Positions 7,431-15,182 of a DNA stretch of 39,771 nt are shown here, one piece after another. Below the pieces are notes generated by a model, which saw only the letters and a program-made list of their open reading frames with translations, searched no databases and was not told the DNA's origin. The position numbers were made by a program, and so were the translations under genes. This DNA is from a bacterium (GTDB lineage: Bacteria > Dependentiae > Babeliae > Babeliales > UASB340): NCBI GenBank assembly GCA_030630075.1, contig DAOVNS010000001.1, positions 1 through 39,771 on the forward strand, given 5' to 3'. Position 1 is the stretch's first letter. Each line of letters starts with the position of its first letter.

Positions 7431-8630
7431 TTATTGAACTTCCTGCTGTTTATCTTTTAAAAAGCTGAATAGATCAATTACGTTAGGTTCTAGTTTTGGT
7501 GTGGTTTTTCTAACGATATTAATTTCACTACCGCGTGCTGATGCGATAAATTCTGTATTTATAGAAACTGTACCAACAGTTGAAAGGCACTCTAATCTTT
7601 GGCTTACAATAAATCCTTTTTTTGTAAATTGACAGATTGTTAGTGGCATATTAAAGTTTCCTGCAATCATCATTGATTTATCACTTGCGAAATTAGTATA
7701 AGTTGTATTTCTTTGAGTAGGATCTACTTCTCGTAAAAAACTATTTTTTATTTCAGTTAATTTAGTTAAATTCATTTGATTTGTATGTATTGAGCAGCTG
7801 TCTAATCTTTCAATAATTTCATCAACTTCATCAAATCTATTGGATATTACATTTTGTTTTTCGTGAATTCCTTCAAAAACGGTAGAATATGTTTTTGGAT
7901 TAAAATTCCAAATATAAGATTCTGTTGGATGTTCTAAGGTTATGGGTTTTTGAAATTCATCTTTATTTAAATTCCAAAGATATATGAATGGTTGATCTTT
8001 GCATCCAGCAAGTACTTTTGTGCCATCTGGTGATATTGTTGCAGCACTTATTGTATTTGGATGTTTAAGTGGAAGAAAGTATTGAAATTTTTCCCCATCA
8101 AATCTCCAAACGTTTACGGTATTATCATCTGGAGATCCTGTAACAATAAATTCATTGTTGTTTGATATTTCAATAAAACTTATTCTTGCGGGATTTGTCC
8201 TAATGTTATGACCTTCAAATGCTTGAAAGTGTTCGTATTTTTGTTCGTTTATATTAAACCGCCATATGTTTAAATAAGAATCATCCCCGCCAGTTAAAAT
8301 AAATTGATTATCTGCAGACATACATATAGATATTATATTTTTATGATATGTGTGCATGCCTTGAAATGGTTTATATTCTTGATTTAAGCGAACAGAAAGA
8401 TTTTTATATATTGCATTTTCAAACTCTTGGTTTAGCGGCCAAGGTAAAGAGCAACGTAATTGTTCAAATCCCTCAATATTAAATTTGGGTAAATTAGGAT
8501 TTCCATTAACAAAATTTGTTATAAGTTTATCAAAACCGGTCTCTCTAAGAGATGGTACTTGAGTTTTTATATTTGTAGATTGTGCAAAAAAGTAAAAAAG
8601 CATAAGTAGTAAAAGTCTAAAGTTTTTCAC
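7431..8630 (-). CDS. Exported WD40-repeat protein
   Basis: The 399-residue protein starts with a signal peptide (MKNFRLLLLMLFYFFAQSTN, cleavage near residues 17-25). At least three WD40 blades follow: one ending YLNIWRF, one ending DNTVNVWRF, and one ending PFIYLWNL. They carry the usual internal signatures (ISICMSADNQFILTGG, ISFIEISNNNEFIVTGS, ISAATISPDGTKVLAG). The second half is more diverged and may supply further blades (NFASDKSMMIAGNF) plus a short helical insertion (DEVDEIIERLDSC). WD40 propellers bind proteins. An exported one in a host-associated bacterium may act as a scaffold in the periplasm or outside the cell. It is transcribed away from the CPT-like lipoprotein gene. Seven blades would need about 280 residues, which this length allows. 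Confidence 0.8.
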   Translation of the reverse strand: MKNFRLLLLMLFYFFAQSTNIKTQVPSLRETGFDKLITNFVNGNPNLPKFNIEGFEQLRCSLPWPLNQEFENAIYKNLSVRLNQEYKPFQGMHTYHKNIISICMSADNQFILTGGDDSYLNIWRFNINEQKYEHFQAFEGHNIRTNPARISFIEISNNNEFIVTGSPDDNTVNVWRFDGEKFQYFLPLKHPNTISAATISPDGTKVLAGCKDQPFIYLWNLNKDEFQKPITLEHPTESYIWNFNPKTYSTVFEGIHEKQNVISNRFDEVDEIIERLDSCSIHTNQMNLTKLTEIKNSFLREVDPTQRNTTYTNFASDKSMMIAGNFNMPLTICQFTKKGFIVSQRLECLSTVGTVSINTEFIASARGSEINIVRKTTPKLEPNVIDLFSFLKDKQQEVQ

Positions 8631-8836
8631 GTGTTGTTCTTCCTGTAAAAAATAAATTTTATATAAAGATTTTCTATTGAAACGAGTTGCAAAGATACCA
8701 TGTTTTTGCTTTAGAATAAAGGCTAAACTGTGCGTGATATTTTTAATTATTCGAAAAAATTTATATTTATCTTTGTTTTTGATAAGTTTTAGATTGTTTG
8801 TTGTTTATAAAAAAATAAAAAGTTGGGGTATTTTAA

Positions 8837-9514
8837 ATGGTATTTTTAAATAGATACGTATATTTTTTTAGCACATTTTTACTTGTAATTTTGTTTTTAG
8901 GTGCATGTATGAATAAAAAAGCTTCTGATTCAAATGGGACGGTAATAATATTAAATGGCCCATCTTCTGTTGGGAAAACTAGTATTATTAAAGCGTTTCA
9001 GGATAAACAAAAAACTCCCTGGCTTGGTACAGGAATAGATCATTTGTATGTTGGGGTTATTCCACCTGCTTGGTTGGATGATAAACCAAAGCATCAATCA
9101 ATAATGACAGTGATCAAATCAGAAGATAAAGACGGTCCAATTGTTAAAGCTGTTTTTGGTCCAGAAGGTGAAAAAGTTATTAAGGGAATGCATCGTGCAA
9201 TTGCAGCGTATGCGCATTCTGGAAATAATGTAATTGTTGATTATATAAAATATGAACCAGAATGGATTGTAGATTTTAAAGGGTCTTTATCTGATGTTAA
9301 AGTTATTTTTGTTGGTGTGAATGCATCATTGGAATCAATAAAACAGCGTGAAAAAAAACGTGGTACATCGCCCGAAGGCCATGCGCGTTCTCATTATGAT
9401 ACAGTTCATCAAGGAATAGATTATGATTTGATGATTGATACTGATTCTTTAACGCCAGAACAATCTGCTGATAAAATTATTGAATTTATAAAAAATAAAA
9501 ATAGTGAGAAATAA
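8837..9514 (+). CDS. CPT-like P-loop phosphotransferase with lipoprotein signal
   Basis: The 225-residue protein has a hydrophobic N terminus ending in a lipobox (LFLGAC, C24) and then a P-loop kinase domain. The Walker A is GPSSVGKT (residues 41-48) in VIILNGPSSVGKTSIIKAFQ. Downstream segments WLGTGIDHLYVG, VIVDYIKYEPEW, VIFVGVNASLESIKQREKKRG and HQGIDYDLMIDTDSLTPEQSA line up with chloramphenicol 3-O-phosphotransferase (VHEGVEYDVEVDT pattern). The start at 8837 has TTGGGG 8 bases upstream. A second ATG at 8909, exactly after the lipobox cysteine codon, has AGGTG 5 bases upstream and would give a soluble enzyme. An ATP-dependent enzyme exported as a lipoprotein would be odd, so either the start is internal or the protein acts outside the cytoplasm. 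The true substrate is unknown. Confidence 0.75.
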   Translation: MVFLNRYVYFFSTFLLVILFLGACMNKKASDSNGTVIILNGPSSVGKTSIIKAFQDKQKTPWLGTGIDHLYVGVIPPAWLDDKPKHQSIMTVIKSEDKDGPIVKAVFGPEGEKVIKGMHRAIAAYAHSGNNVIVDYIKYEPEWIVDFKGSLSDVKVIFVGVNASLESIKQREKKRGTSPEGHARSHYDTVHQGIDYDLMIDTDSLTPEQSADKIIEFIKNKNSEK

Positions 9515-9578
9515 AGAGTTTTTATTTTGAATGAATTCTTGCCTTTTAAGTGCTCTTACGTTCATAACGTGTATGAAG

Positions 9579-9595
9579 CTGTCATTTTTTGACAG
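9579..9595. promoter_or_regulatory. CTGTCA/TGACAG inverted repeat, weak terminator or operator
   Basis: CTGTCA and TGACAG form a 6-bp perfect stem around a short T loop and are followed by TTTTG. The element lies 65 bases after the CPT-like gene and 25 bases before the small 46-codon gene. It may be a weak terminator of the former, or an operator or -35 region (TTGACA at 9589-9594) of the latter. No good -10 box follows at the right spacing. Confidence 0.25.
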
Positions 9596-9620
9596 TTTTG
9601 TACATGAATTTAGGAGTAAT

Positions 9621-9761
9621 ATGGGAAAAGATATACAAAATTTAATTGAAGGGAGGCCAAAGTCCTTTATTCAAGATGATGATTTAGCAACATTTTTTGC
9701 GGATAAAACAAGTGATGCCCGTTATTCTGCGGTAAAAAGATTCCTCTTAGAGTTAAAATAA
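9621..9761 (+). CDS. 46-residue protein, possibly a truncated winged-helix regulator
   Basis: The ATG at 9621 is preceded by AGGAG (9612-9616), a much better start than the upstream ATG at 9531. The peptide MGKDIQNLIEGRPKSF continues IQDDDLATFFADKTSDARYSAVKRFLLELK. The segment DLATFF...ARYSAVKRFL looks like the first helices of an AbiEi-antitoxin-type winged helix, in which a 'RRGLY' wing normally follows the last helix. Here the frame stops at LELK, before any wing, and other frames close quickly. It may therefore be a degraded remnant or a true micro-protein. The family link is a guess from pattern only. It converges on the DUF2779 gene across 129 bases in which no clear terminator is seen. 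Confidence 0.45.
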   Translation: MGKDIQNLIEGRPKSFIQDDDLATFFADKTSDARYSAVKRFLLELK

Positions 9762-9890
9762 ATAATTTCTTGAAAAGTATGAATGAGCAAAGTGCTGAAG
9801 CACCGCCCAGCAGTAATATAAAATAACTCGGAGTAAAATATAATATCATGAGTTGCCCTATCCCAAATGATAAATATTTTTTAATATTGT

Positions 9891-11858
9891 TTAATTTTTA
9901 ACAAAGTTTTTCCATGCTTCATAAATCATAACCATTGCCATGGTATCTAATTCACAATATTTTAGAAGAGCCTGTCTTATTTCATCACGTTCGTATTGAG
10001 TCATTTCTTCGAATTGCATTTTTGCATAAGTTGTTAAAGCCAAGCCCCCATTATTAAGATTATCAAAATCACAAAGTAATTCATGGTTTTTATCTGAAAT
10101 ATTTTGAAACATTTTGGGTAATAATTTATATGGATCAAGAACTTTTCCGTTATGAAATTTAATCCATTTCCAATTTTTATAATTTAAACTAGGAATTCCA
10201 TTTTTGGTGCCATAAATGGGATTGGAATATTTCTTTTGAAGATATGTTGATCTGTTTAAAATTGCTGGTAATACAAATTTAATTGAATTGGATCCATTTG
10301 TTTGGGGGTCGTAGTAGTATCTTTTAACAAGTTCTAACATATCAATCATACTACGTTCACTATTATATTCTTTTGATTTTGTAATTGATTGAATAAATTC
10401 ACAAAGTTCATCACAGTCAGGTATTTCGGTTTTGTTCTGCTGGATTTGATCATGAATATTCTTTAGAAATATATTTTCATGAGGTGAATAACAAAAAATA
10501 CTACCGGAGTCGTTTTCTAATTCTTTTTTTAATGTGCGTATAAAATCATAGTTTGGAAAAAAGCCTGGTTCAGTATTTAGATATTCTCCTTTATGCTCAA
10601 TCCTTCCATCTTTATAAACAATATGATGTGAGAATTGAAAGGCGATCCCATCATATGGGCTTTGTCCTTTATTAAATGGAATTGCAACTCTAGCTGTTTC
10701 GAAATCAATAAAATGCAAAGGATAAACCCAAGTACTCATTTCATGAATCAGATTTTCTTTATCTAACCAAAATGTTTGATCATTGTTTTTAGCTTTTTCA
10801 ATTTGAAGCCATTGTCTTTCAGATTGAGATAACCCGGGTTTATTGTCCGGTTTTACAGTAATATTTTCTTTGCTAACTTCTGAAATTTGAATTTTGCCTT
10901 GCTTTAGTAATTGATTCTTTTTTCTAAAATTCCAAATATCAAGAATGGTATTAGTTTTATTTCCTTTTTCAAACCAGGGGAATTCTTTGGACCAGCATTC
11001 ATTCTTTCCGCTTTTAAGGTTGTTTTTTAAATCAATTTTCCTTGTATGAAATTCACATTTTGCGCATTCAACTGACGCCTTACATGATATTTTTTTATCT
11101 TGCATATAATGTTTTGCAAATAAATTAATGCAGCCAACGAAATTTAGATTCTTACCTTGTATTTTGAATAAATGGTTGAAGATTTTTTCGCAATAACTGT
11201 CAACATTAATCTGAGTAAGAATTTGTTCAGAAAGATCTTTTTTTAATAAATTCGATGAAACGGAAATTCTTTTGCGAAGATCTTTATCTTTTAAGATTTT
11301 AAATTTTTGATTAAGGCCATCGGTTGGACAAATTGCTTCCTTATCTACTAGCATTAAAGATGTTGAGATGTTATAAAGATTGAAAGCTTTTGATAATACA
11401 TATTTTTGAAAAGCTACATCATATAAGTATGGTTTCCAATTAGATTTAATTTGTCCATCTTTTTTGTTTAAAAATGAGTTAATTTCTTTAGTACTAATTG
11501 ATTTAGATTTAACTTCTATTAATTTAAGACTATTGCCCTTTTTTACCAATACATCAATACGAATAAAAAGATTTTCGAAGCAAATTGCAGCTTCATATAT
11601 AATTACATTTTTTTGTTTTAGTAACTCAAAAGTTTGTTCAAGTGCCTCTTTTTTATCAAGGGTCTTAATATCATGCCCCCCGGGGAAGTAGAATTTTGCT
11701 AATTCGCCAACTTGATATCCTCCATCGGCTAATGATTTAAGGAAATCATCATTTAAAGTTTGATCTGCATAATCAGATTTGCCTACATAATAAAGTTTTG
11801 CAGGACATTCCATTGCTAGTTTAAATTTTGATTTTGTTAAATACCTATTCTTAACCAT
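9891..11858 (-). CDS. DUF2779 protein: PD-(D/E)XK nuclease fused to DEDD-type exonuclease-like domain
   Basis: This is a 655-residue cytoplasmic protein. The N-terminal third looks like a Cas4/RecB-type nuclease: an early cysteine (LTKSKFKLAMECPAKLYY), then IRIDVLVKK and LKLIEVKSKS supplying the D...ExK metal site, and a later cysteine cluster CKASVECAKC. Together these could hold an iron-sulfur cluster. The C-terminal part is the DUF2779 region: HFIDFETARVAIP supplies an Asp-x-Glu pair, RSMIDMLELVKRYYYDP a further Asp, and YCELDTMAMVMIYEAW a Y-x3-D motif as in DEDDy exonucleases. The combination suggests a DNA end-processing or defence nuclease, but the substrate is unknown. It is encoded alone, without cas, add or rex neighbours. 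The start ATG at 11858 follows AATGGAATATTATAT. Confidence 0.72.
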   Translation of the reverse strand: MVKNRYLTKSKFKLAMECPAKLYYVGKSDYADQTLNDDFLKSLADGGYQVGELAKFYFPGGHDIKTLDKKEALEQTFELLKQKNVIIYEAAICFENLFIRIDVLVKKGNSLKLIEVKSKSISTKEINSFLNKKDGQIKSNWKPYLYDVAFQKYVLSKAFNLYNISTSLMLVDKEAICPTDGLNQKFKILKDKDLRKRISVSSNLLKKDLSEQILTQINVDSYCEKIFNHLFKIQGKNLNFVGCINLFAKHYMQDKKISCKASVECAKCEFHTRKIDLKNNLKSGKNECWSKEFPWFEKGNKTNTILDIWNFRKKNQLLKQGKIQISEVSKENITVKPDNKPGLSQSERQWLQIEKAKNNDQTFWLDKENLIHEMSTWVYPLHFIDFETARVAIPFNKGQSPYDGIAFQFSHHIVYKDGRIEHKGEYLNTEPGFFPNYDFIRTLKKELENDSGSIFCYSPHENIFLKNIHDQIQQNKTEIPDCDELCEFIQSITKSKEYNSERSMIDMLELVKRYYYDPQTNGSNSIKFVLPAILNRSTYLQKKYSNPIYGTKNGIPSLNYKNWKWIKFHNGKVLDPYKLLPKMFQNISDKNHELLCDFDNLNNGGLALTTYAKMQFEEMTQYERDEIRQALLKYCELDTMAMVMIYEAWKNFVKN

Positions 11859-12169
11859 ATATAATATTCCATTTTATGTTATCAAGGATGATTTTTAAAG
11901 TTGTTATAACACAGTGTTTCAGGTGAAAATTTATTTTAATTAGGGCTTAAATGTATTTGGAGATTATTGTGGATAGATTAAGTGATTTTTGCGGCCCCCA
12001 TTTATTTAGACTAAATATAATTTATTTGGTTTTTATTGTAAAAGGCCACATATAGAGTTTTGTTTTCATTGTAAAAGCGATCGAAGTTTTCTATTTGTGT
12101 GATTTTTTATTCAGGTTTAATTATTTTAAAAATGTCATAAATATTGGATAGTTCCTTTTTAGACTTAAA
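11859..12169. other. 311-base intergenic stretch without a recognisable gene
   Basis: The stretch lies between the start of the DUF2779 gene and the end of the minus-strand unknown gene. It is AT-rich and contains an imperfect direct repeat (TTTTATTGTAAAAGG and TTTTCATTGTAAAAGC, about 12031-12080). No open frame, tRNA or strong hairpin is seen. It probably carries the promoter of the DUF2779 gene. Confidence 0.4.
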
Positions 12170-12757
12170 TTAAGCTTTTTTAAGATATGGGAATTCTTTT
12201 TTTAGGCACATTGTTAGCTTAGTATGTAATTTTTCTAGATCTTTACTGAAATTGCGGCATTTTGATGACATTTCTAATTTTCTGTCATCACTCAAATAAC
12301 TTATCATATATTGGAGATGTGCTTCTAGGTTTGTTGCTGAGTCTGCTTTGTGCTTTGTTAAGAAATTTATTATTTTCGTAATAGCTTTGTAGCTTTTAGG
12401 CATTTCTTCTTTAGGTATTTTAAATGTTACATTTGTGCAACACGATATTATAATTTCTCCATAATTGCGGAATTGGAAAGCTCTTTCTGCATAAGAAGTA
12501 TGGTTTGGTTTTTTTTCTAAGGATAAATTTGGGCAGTGAGCTTCTGTTCGTGGACAAAATTTACCTGCATAATTAAATCCCTCAATCAAGAAGCCTAAAT
12601 ATTTTAATATGGAATTTGTTTCTACTACTAGATCTACATTTACTAGATCTATTTGAACTGTTTTTTTTATTTCTTTGTTTGGAAAAAATTTTTCTACTAA
12701 AGGGGGAATTGAATTAAGACTTAAATATTTAGTGATTTCTGTTATTAATTTTTTCAC
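12170..12757 (-). CDS. Uncharacterised cytoplasmic protein
   Basis: The 195-residue protein is not one I recognise. The start is a GTG at 12757 with AAAAGGGA 6 bases upstream, a good ribosome binding site. There is no signal peptide and no membrane segment. The sequence is mixed helix and strand, with several cysteines (GKFCPRTEAHC, IISCCTNVTF, SSKCRNF) that do not form an obvious zinc motif. The C terminus is a helical, lysine-rich stretch (FSKDLEKLHTKLTMCLKKEF). It is flanked upstream by the dense palindromic repeats next to tRNA-Arg and downstream by 311 bases without a gene. No operon partner is apparent, which is typical of a lineage-specific accessory gene. Confidence 0.6.
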   Translation of the reverse strand: MKKLITEITKYLSLNSIPPLVEKFFPNKEIKKTVQIDLVNVDLVVETNSILKYLGFLIEGFNYAGKFCPRTEAHCPNLSLEKKPNHTSYAERAFQFRNYGEIIISCCTNVTFKIPKEEMPKSYKAITKIINFLTKHKADSATNLEAHLQYMISYLSDDRKLEMSSKCRNFSKDLEKLHTKLTMCLKKEFPYLKKA

Positions 12758-12785
12758 TGATATTCCCTTTTATGGCATGCCAGCT

Positions 12786-12905
12786 GACCTGTGCGCCATA
12801 GCTTTCTTGTCCGCCGTAGATTTTAACGAAGGAGGAAGCGACGGCGTAAGCCTTGGCGAAAGCTTTTAAGAAAAGGCCCGTCTTCGCTAAAGCTTTGTCG
12901 GACAG
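12786..12905. repeat. Mosaic of GC-rich palindromic repeat units
   Basis: Consecutive units are GACCTGTGCGCCATAGC (12786-12802), a 31-base unit starting CTTGTCCGCCGTAG and ending GAAGGAGGA (12806-12836), GCGACGGCGTAAGC followed by CTTGGCG (12838-12858), and CCGTCTTCGCT...GTCGGACAG (about 12878-12905). The first and third recur inverted at 13086-13155. The second recurs almost unchanged inside rpsB at 34275-34304. The block is far richer in GC than its surroundings. Confidence 0.75.
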
Positions 12906-12945
12906 ACTTCGATTGTGTTAATAATTTATATCAATCATTTAAAAA

Positions 12946-12985
12946 ACTGGCCTGCCAGGCGAAGTTGCGGAGCAACGAAGACTGG
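12946..12985. repeat. Palindromic repeat abutting tRNA-Arg(CCT) 3' end
   Basis: A unit starting CTGGCCTGCCAGGCGAAG and ending GCAACGAAGACTGG runs straight into the tRNA gene. The last TGG is the complement of the encoded CCA. On the tRNA strand the CCAGT at the tRNA end can pair with ACTGG at the far end of the unit. Confidence 0.7.
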
Positions 12986-13059
12986 TGTGCCTAACAGGAA
13001 TCGAACCTGTGACCTTGAGATTAGGAATCTCACGCTCTATCCAACTGAGCTATAGGCAC
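12983..13059 (-). tRNA. tRNA-Arg (anticodon CCT)
   Basis: The minus strand folds into a complete cloverleaf. Acceptor GTGCCTA pairs with TAGGCAC, the D arm has AGCTCAGTTGGATAGAGC, and the anticodon stem TGAGA/TCTCA encloses loop TTCCTAA. The T arm has GGTTCGATTCC. Discriminator A is followed by an encoded CCA (12983-12985). Anticodon CCT (13023-13025 on plus) reads AGG. It is flanked on both sides by inverted palindromic repeats. Confidence 0.95.
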
Positions 13060-13085
13060 ATGTAAACTTAAATAACCTGATTTAT

Positions 13086-13155
13086 TGCGGAAGGTCCGTC
13101 TTCGCTTTTAGCTTACGCCGTCGCCAAGGCTATGGCGCACAGGTCGCGGACAGTC
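13086..13155. repeat. Inverted copy of the palindromic repeat mosaic
   Basis: This block contains the reverse complements of units at 12786-12802 (exact over 17 bases at 13129-13145) and 12838-12851 (exact over 14 bases at 13111-13124). It also contains a direct copy of CCGTCTTCGCT. With the mosaic at 12786-12905 it brackets tRNA-Arg(CCT) and could form a long hairpin with the tRNA in the loop. Confidence 0.7.
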
Positions 13156-13194
13156 TTTGTTCATGTTGTGAAATTATATAAATTCTTATAAAAA

Positions 13195-13233
13195 GATGGC
13201 CTGCCATCCGAAGCCACGTAGGGCGGAGGATGG
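13195..13233. repeat. Palindromic repeat abutting tRNA-Arg(TCG) 3' end
   Basis: The unit begins GATGGCCTGCCATCCGAAGC and ends GGGCGGAGGATGG, directly against the tRNA. Its final TGG is the complement of the tRNA CCA. CCATCC and GGATGG form the stem. A near-identical unit abuts tRNA-Ser at 34121-34158. Confidence 0.75.
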
Positions 13234-13307
13234 TGCGCCTGGCAGGACTCGAACCTGCAACCTTCGGATTCGAAGTCCGCGACTCTATCCAATTGAGCTA
13301 CAGGCGC
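13231..13307 (-). tRNA. tRNA-Arg (anticodon TCG)
   Basis: The minus strand has acceptor GCGCCTG/CAGGCGC, D arm AGCTCAATTGGATAGAGT, anticodon stem GCGGA/TCCGA-type around loop CTTCGAA, and T arm GGTTCGAGTCC. Discriminator A and encoded CCA (13231-13233) follow. Anticodon TCG (13271-13273 on plus) reads CGA and, by wobble, other CGN codons. It lies 38 bases after mreC on the same strand and so may share its transcript. Confidence 0.95.
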
Positions 13308-13345
13308 ATTTACACTTATTTTGTACCAGAAAAACAGAAAAATAT

Positions 13346-14179
13346 CTAGACGGCATCCATTTTTTCTTGATTTATGAGTAAACAGTACTCTAAAGCTTTA
13401 AAATCAACCAACGGTTCGATCTTAATTTTATGGTACAAACCCTTAGTTTTGTTGGTTTTTATTTTACCAAGACAAAAGCCTTCAGGGTAAACTAAACCTT
13501 GTCCGCTAGAGATTATAAAATCATCTGCTTCAACTTCTGATAGGTGGTTAACATATTCCATTTTATAAGAATCTGTTTTGTTTTCACCAATCACAATTCC
13601 TTTTGCATTAGTTGAATTTGTATGACATGCAACTTTGCTTGTTTGATCGGTTATTAATAAAATTTTGCTGTACCATTTGTAAGTTTGTACAACGCGTCCA
13701 ATAACTTGAAATTTGTATATTGCAATCATGTCTTTTTCTATTCCTTGCGCACTTCCCTTGTTGACCAAGAAATAATGTTCTTCTTCTGAAAAGTTGGATG
13801 TTATTATTTTTGCAAAAGTTGTATTAGCAATATTGTATCGTTTTTGGAAATCTAATAATTCACGAGAATTTTGAGCAAAGTGCAGACTTGATTTTAGTTT
13901 GATGTTTTCTTCGAGAAGTTTTTTGTTTTTTTCTTCAATGTTTGAATAGTTTATTTGAAGTTCTTTATAGCTATTTCTTTTTTGTAATAGGATTTTAAAT
14001 GGGGTGCTGATAACATTGCTTACATATAAAAATGGATAATTGATTGTGCCTGTGATTTGTTCAAGAAAGCCGTGCTTGAATAGAAATATTTTGCTGGAAA
14101 CAAAAAAGAGTAAAAAAACTGCGAACAGTATTTTAAAGATTTTTGATATCCAGGGTTTCATTTTTATATTGTTTAACAT
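13346..14179 (-). CDS. mreC: Rod shape-determining protein MreC
   Basis: The 277-residue protein is anchored by one N-terminal membrane helix (residues 15-30, IFKILFAVFLLFFVSS). A periplasmic coiled coil follows (about residues 65-100, NSYKELQINYSNIEEKNKKL). Then comes the MreC beta-barrel domain with NTTFAKIITSN, FLVNKGSAQGIEKDMIAI and the family segment DFIISSGQGLVYPEGFCLGKI. MreC organises the elongasome and contacts PBP2, which is encoded at 2283-4052. It is the last protein gene of the minus-strand block and is followed by tRNA-Arg(TCG). mreB and mreD are not in the window. The start at 14179 is preferred over an internal ATG at 14161 because GAAG lies at a suitable distance upstream. 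Confidence 0.9.
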   Translation of the reverse strand: MLNNIKMKPWISKIFKILFAVFLLFFVSSKIFLFKHGFLEQITGTINYPFLYVSNVISTPFKILLQKRNSYKELQINYSNIEEKNKKLLEENIKLKSSLHFAQNSRELLDFQKRYNIANTTFAKIITSNFSEEEHYFLVNKGSAQGIEKDMIAIYKFQVIGRVVQTYKWYSKILLITDQTSKVACHTNSTNAKGIVIGENKTDSYKMEYVNHLSEVEADDFIISSGQGLVYPEGFCLGKIKTNKTKGLYHKIKIEPLVDFKALEYCLLINQEKMDAV

Positions 14180-14206
14180 TTGTGTTATTCAACTTCTAAA
14201 AAATTG

Positions 14207-15181
14207 TTACAACGTTTTAAAAAGATCTATTAATTTTTCTCTCATTTCTTTTTCTGTTTCACTTGTAACAATAGTATTCCGTATTTTTGCGGCATTTGGA
14301 ATATTTTTAATATATCCAGTGATATGTGATTTTAAAAGTTTGAATCCTACTTCTGGTCCATAAAACTTTGAATTAAAATCAAAATGTTTTATTGCCGTCT
14401 CAATTGATATTTTGTTTGATATCTCAAACCTGTTACCAACAGATTCGTCCATAATTTCTTTAATTTTCCAAGGAGCTCCAAGAAGCGCTCGTCCAACCAT
14501 AAAACCGTCTACGCCTGTTCGTTCGTAAGTTTTTTTTGCAGATTCAAAATCAACTATGTTTCCGGAAAAAATAACAGGAATAGACAATTTGTTTTTTATT
14601 TTTTCCACAAGATCAAAATCTAATGATCCAACAAAACTTTCTTTTTGGGTTCTTGGATGAATAATTAGGTGGTCGACGCCTAAATCTTGTGCCATTAGAG
14701 CAATATCATAAGCATTTTTTTCTTGAAAACCGGCGCGTATTTTTAAAGAAAATTTAACTCGAGAGTTAATTGTTTTAATGCAAAGTTTAATTATTTTTTT
14801 AAGTTCTGGAACATTTGCCATAAGCATTGAGCCAGAACCAGATCCAATAACTCTTTTTGCCGGACATCCTGAATTCAAATTTATCATATCGAATTTTGCA
14901 TTAATTATTTTTTCGATTGATTCTTCTACAAAGTTTGTAGAACCTGCAGAAATTTGAAAACAAATGGGATGTTCTATAGGAGTATATTGTAACGATATTT
15001 CTTTTTTTTCGTTTGCTATACATGCAGCGTGCCGCATCTCTGTAAAAAGTAATGCATCGGGTGAAAATGTTCTTATTAATTGGCGCATTGGAGAATCGGT
15101 GATTCCGTCCATAGGTGCGGTCATAAACCTTGGAACGGTTAAGTTGCCAAGGTTTATTTTTTCTGTCCAAAAAGATGTCAT
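14207..15181 (-). CDS. dus: tRNA-dihydrouridine synthase
   Basis: This 324-residue FMN enzyme reduces specific uridines in the tRNA D loop using NAD(P)H. Family motifs in order are MTAPMDGITDSPMRQ (20-34), FTEMRHA, FQISAG (75-80), NLNSGCPAKRVIGSGSGS with catalytic C106, KIRAGFQEKN, HPRTQKESF, PVIFSGNI, and the FMN phosphate site VDGFMVGRALLGAPW. The start is placed at the ATG at 15181 rather than an upstream ATG inside gatA. AAAGGGA lies about 10 bases before it, it begins one base after the gatA stop at 15183, and the protein then starts at the normal family position. It resembles DusB. It belongs to the gatC-gatA-dus-mreC run. Confidence 0.9.
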   Translation of the reverse strand: MTSFWTEKINLGNLTVPRFMTAPMDGITDSPMRQLIRTFSPDALLFTEMRHAACIANEKKEISLQYTPIEHPICFQISAGSTNFVEESIEKIINAKFDMINLNSGCPAKRVIGSGSGSMLMANVPELKKIIKLCIKTINSRVKFSLKIRAGFQEKNAYDIALMAQDLGVDHLIIHPRTQKESFVGSLDFDLVEKIKNKLSIPVIFSGNIVDFESAKKTYERTGVDGFMVGRALLGAPWKIKEIMDESVGNRFEISNKISIETAIKHFDFNSKFYGPEVGFKLLKSHITGYIKNIPNAAKIRNTIVTSETEKEMREKLIDLFKTL

Positions 15182-15182
15182 A

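Noticed and set aside
12786..13233. CRISPR-like array around the tRNA-Arg genes
   Set aside because: Repeats are few, of several types, in both orientations and not evenly spaced, and no cas genes are nearby.
13196..13381. Plus-strand open frame across the repeat and tRNA-Arg(TCG)
   Set aside because: It is antisense to a clear tRNA gene and to the repeat unit; peptides such as GAPGRTRTCNLRIRSPRLYPIELQA are the familiar false translation of tRNA genes.
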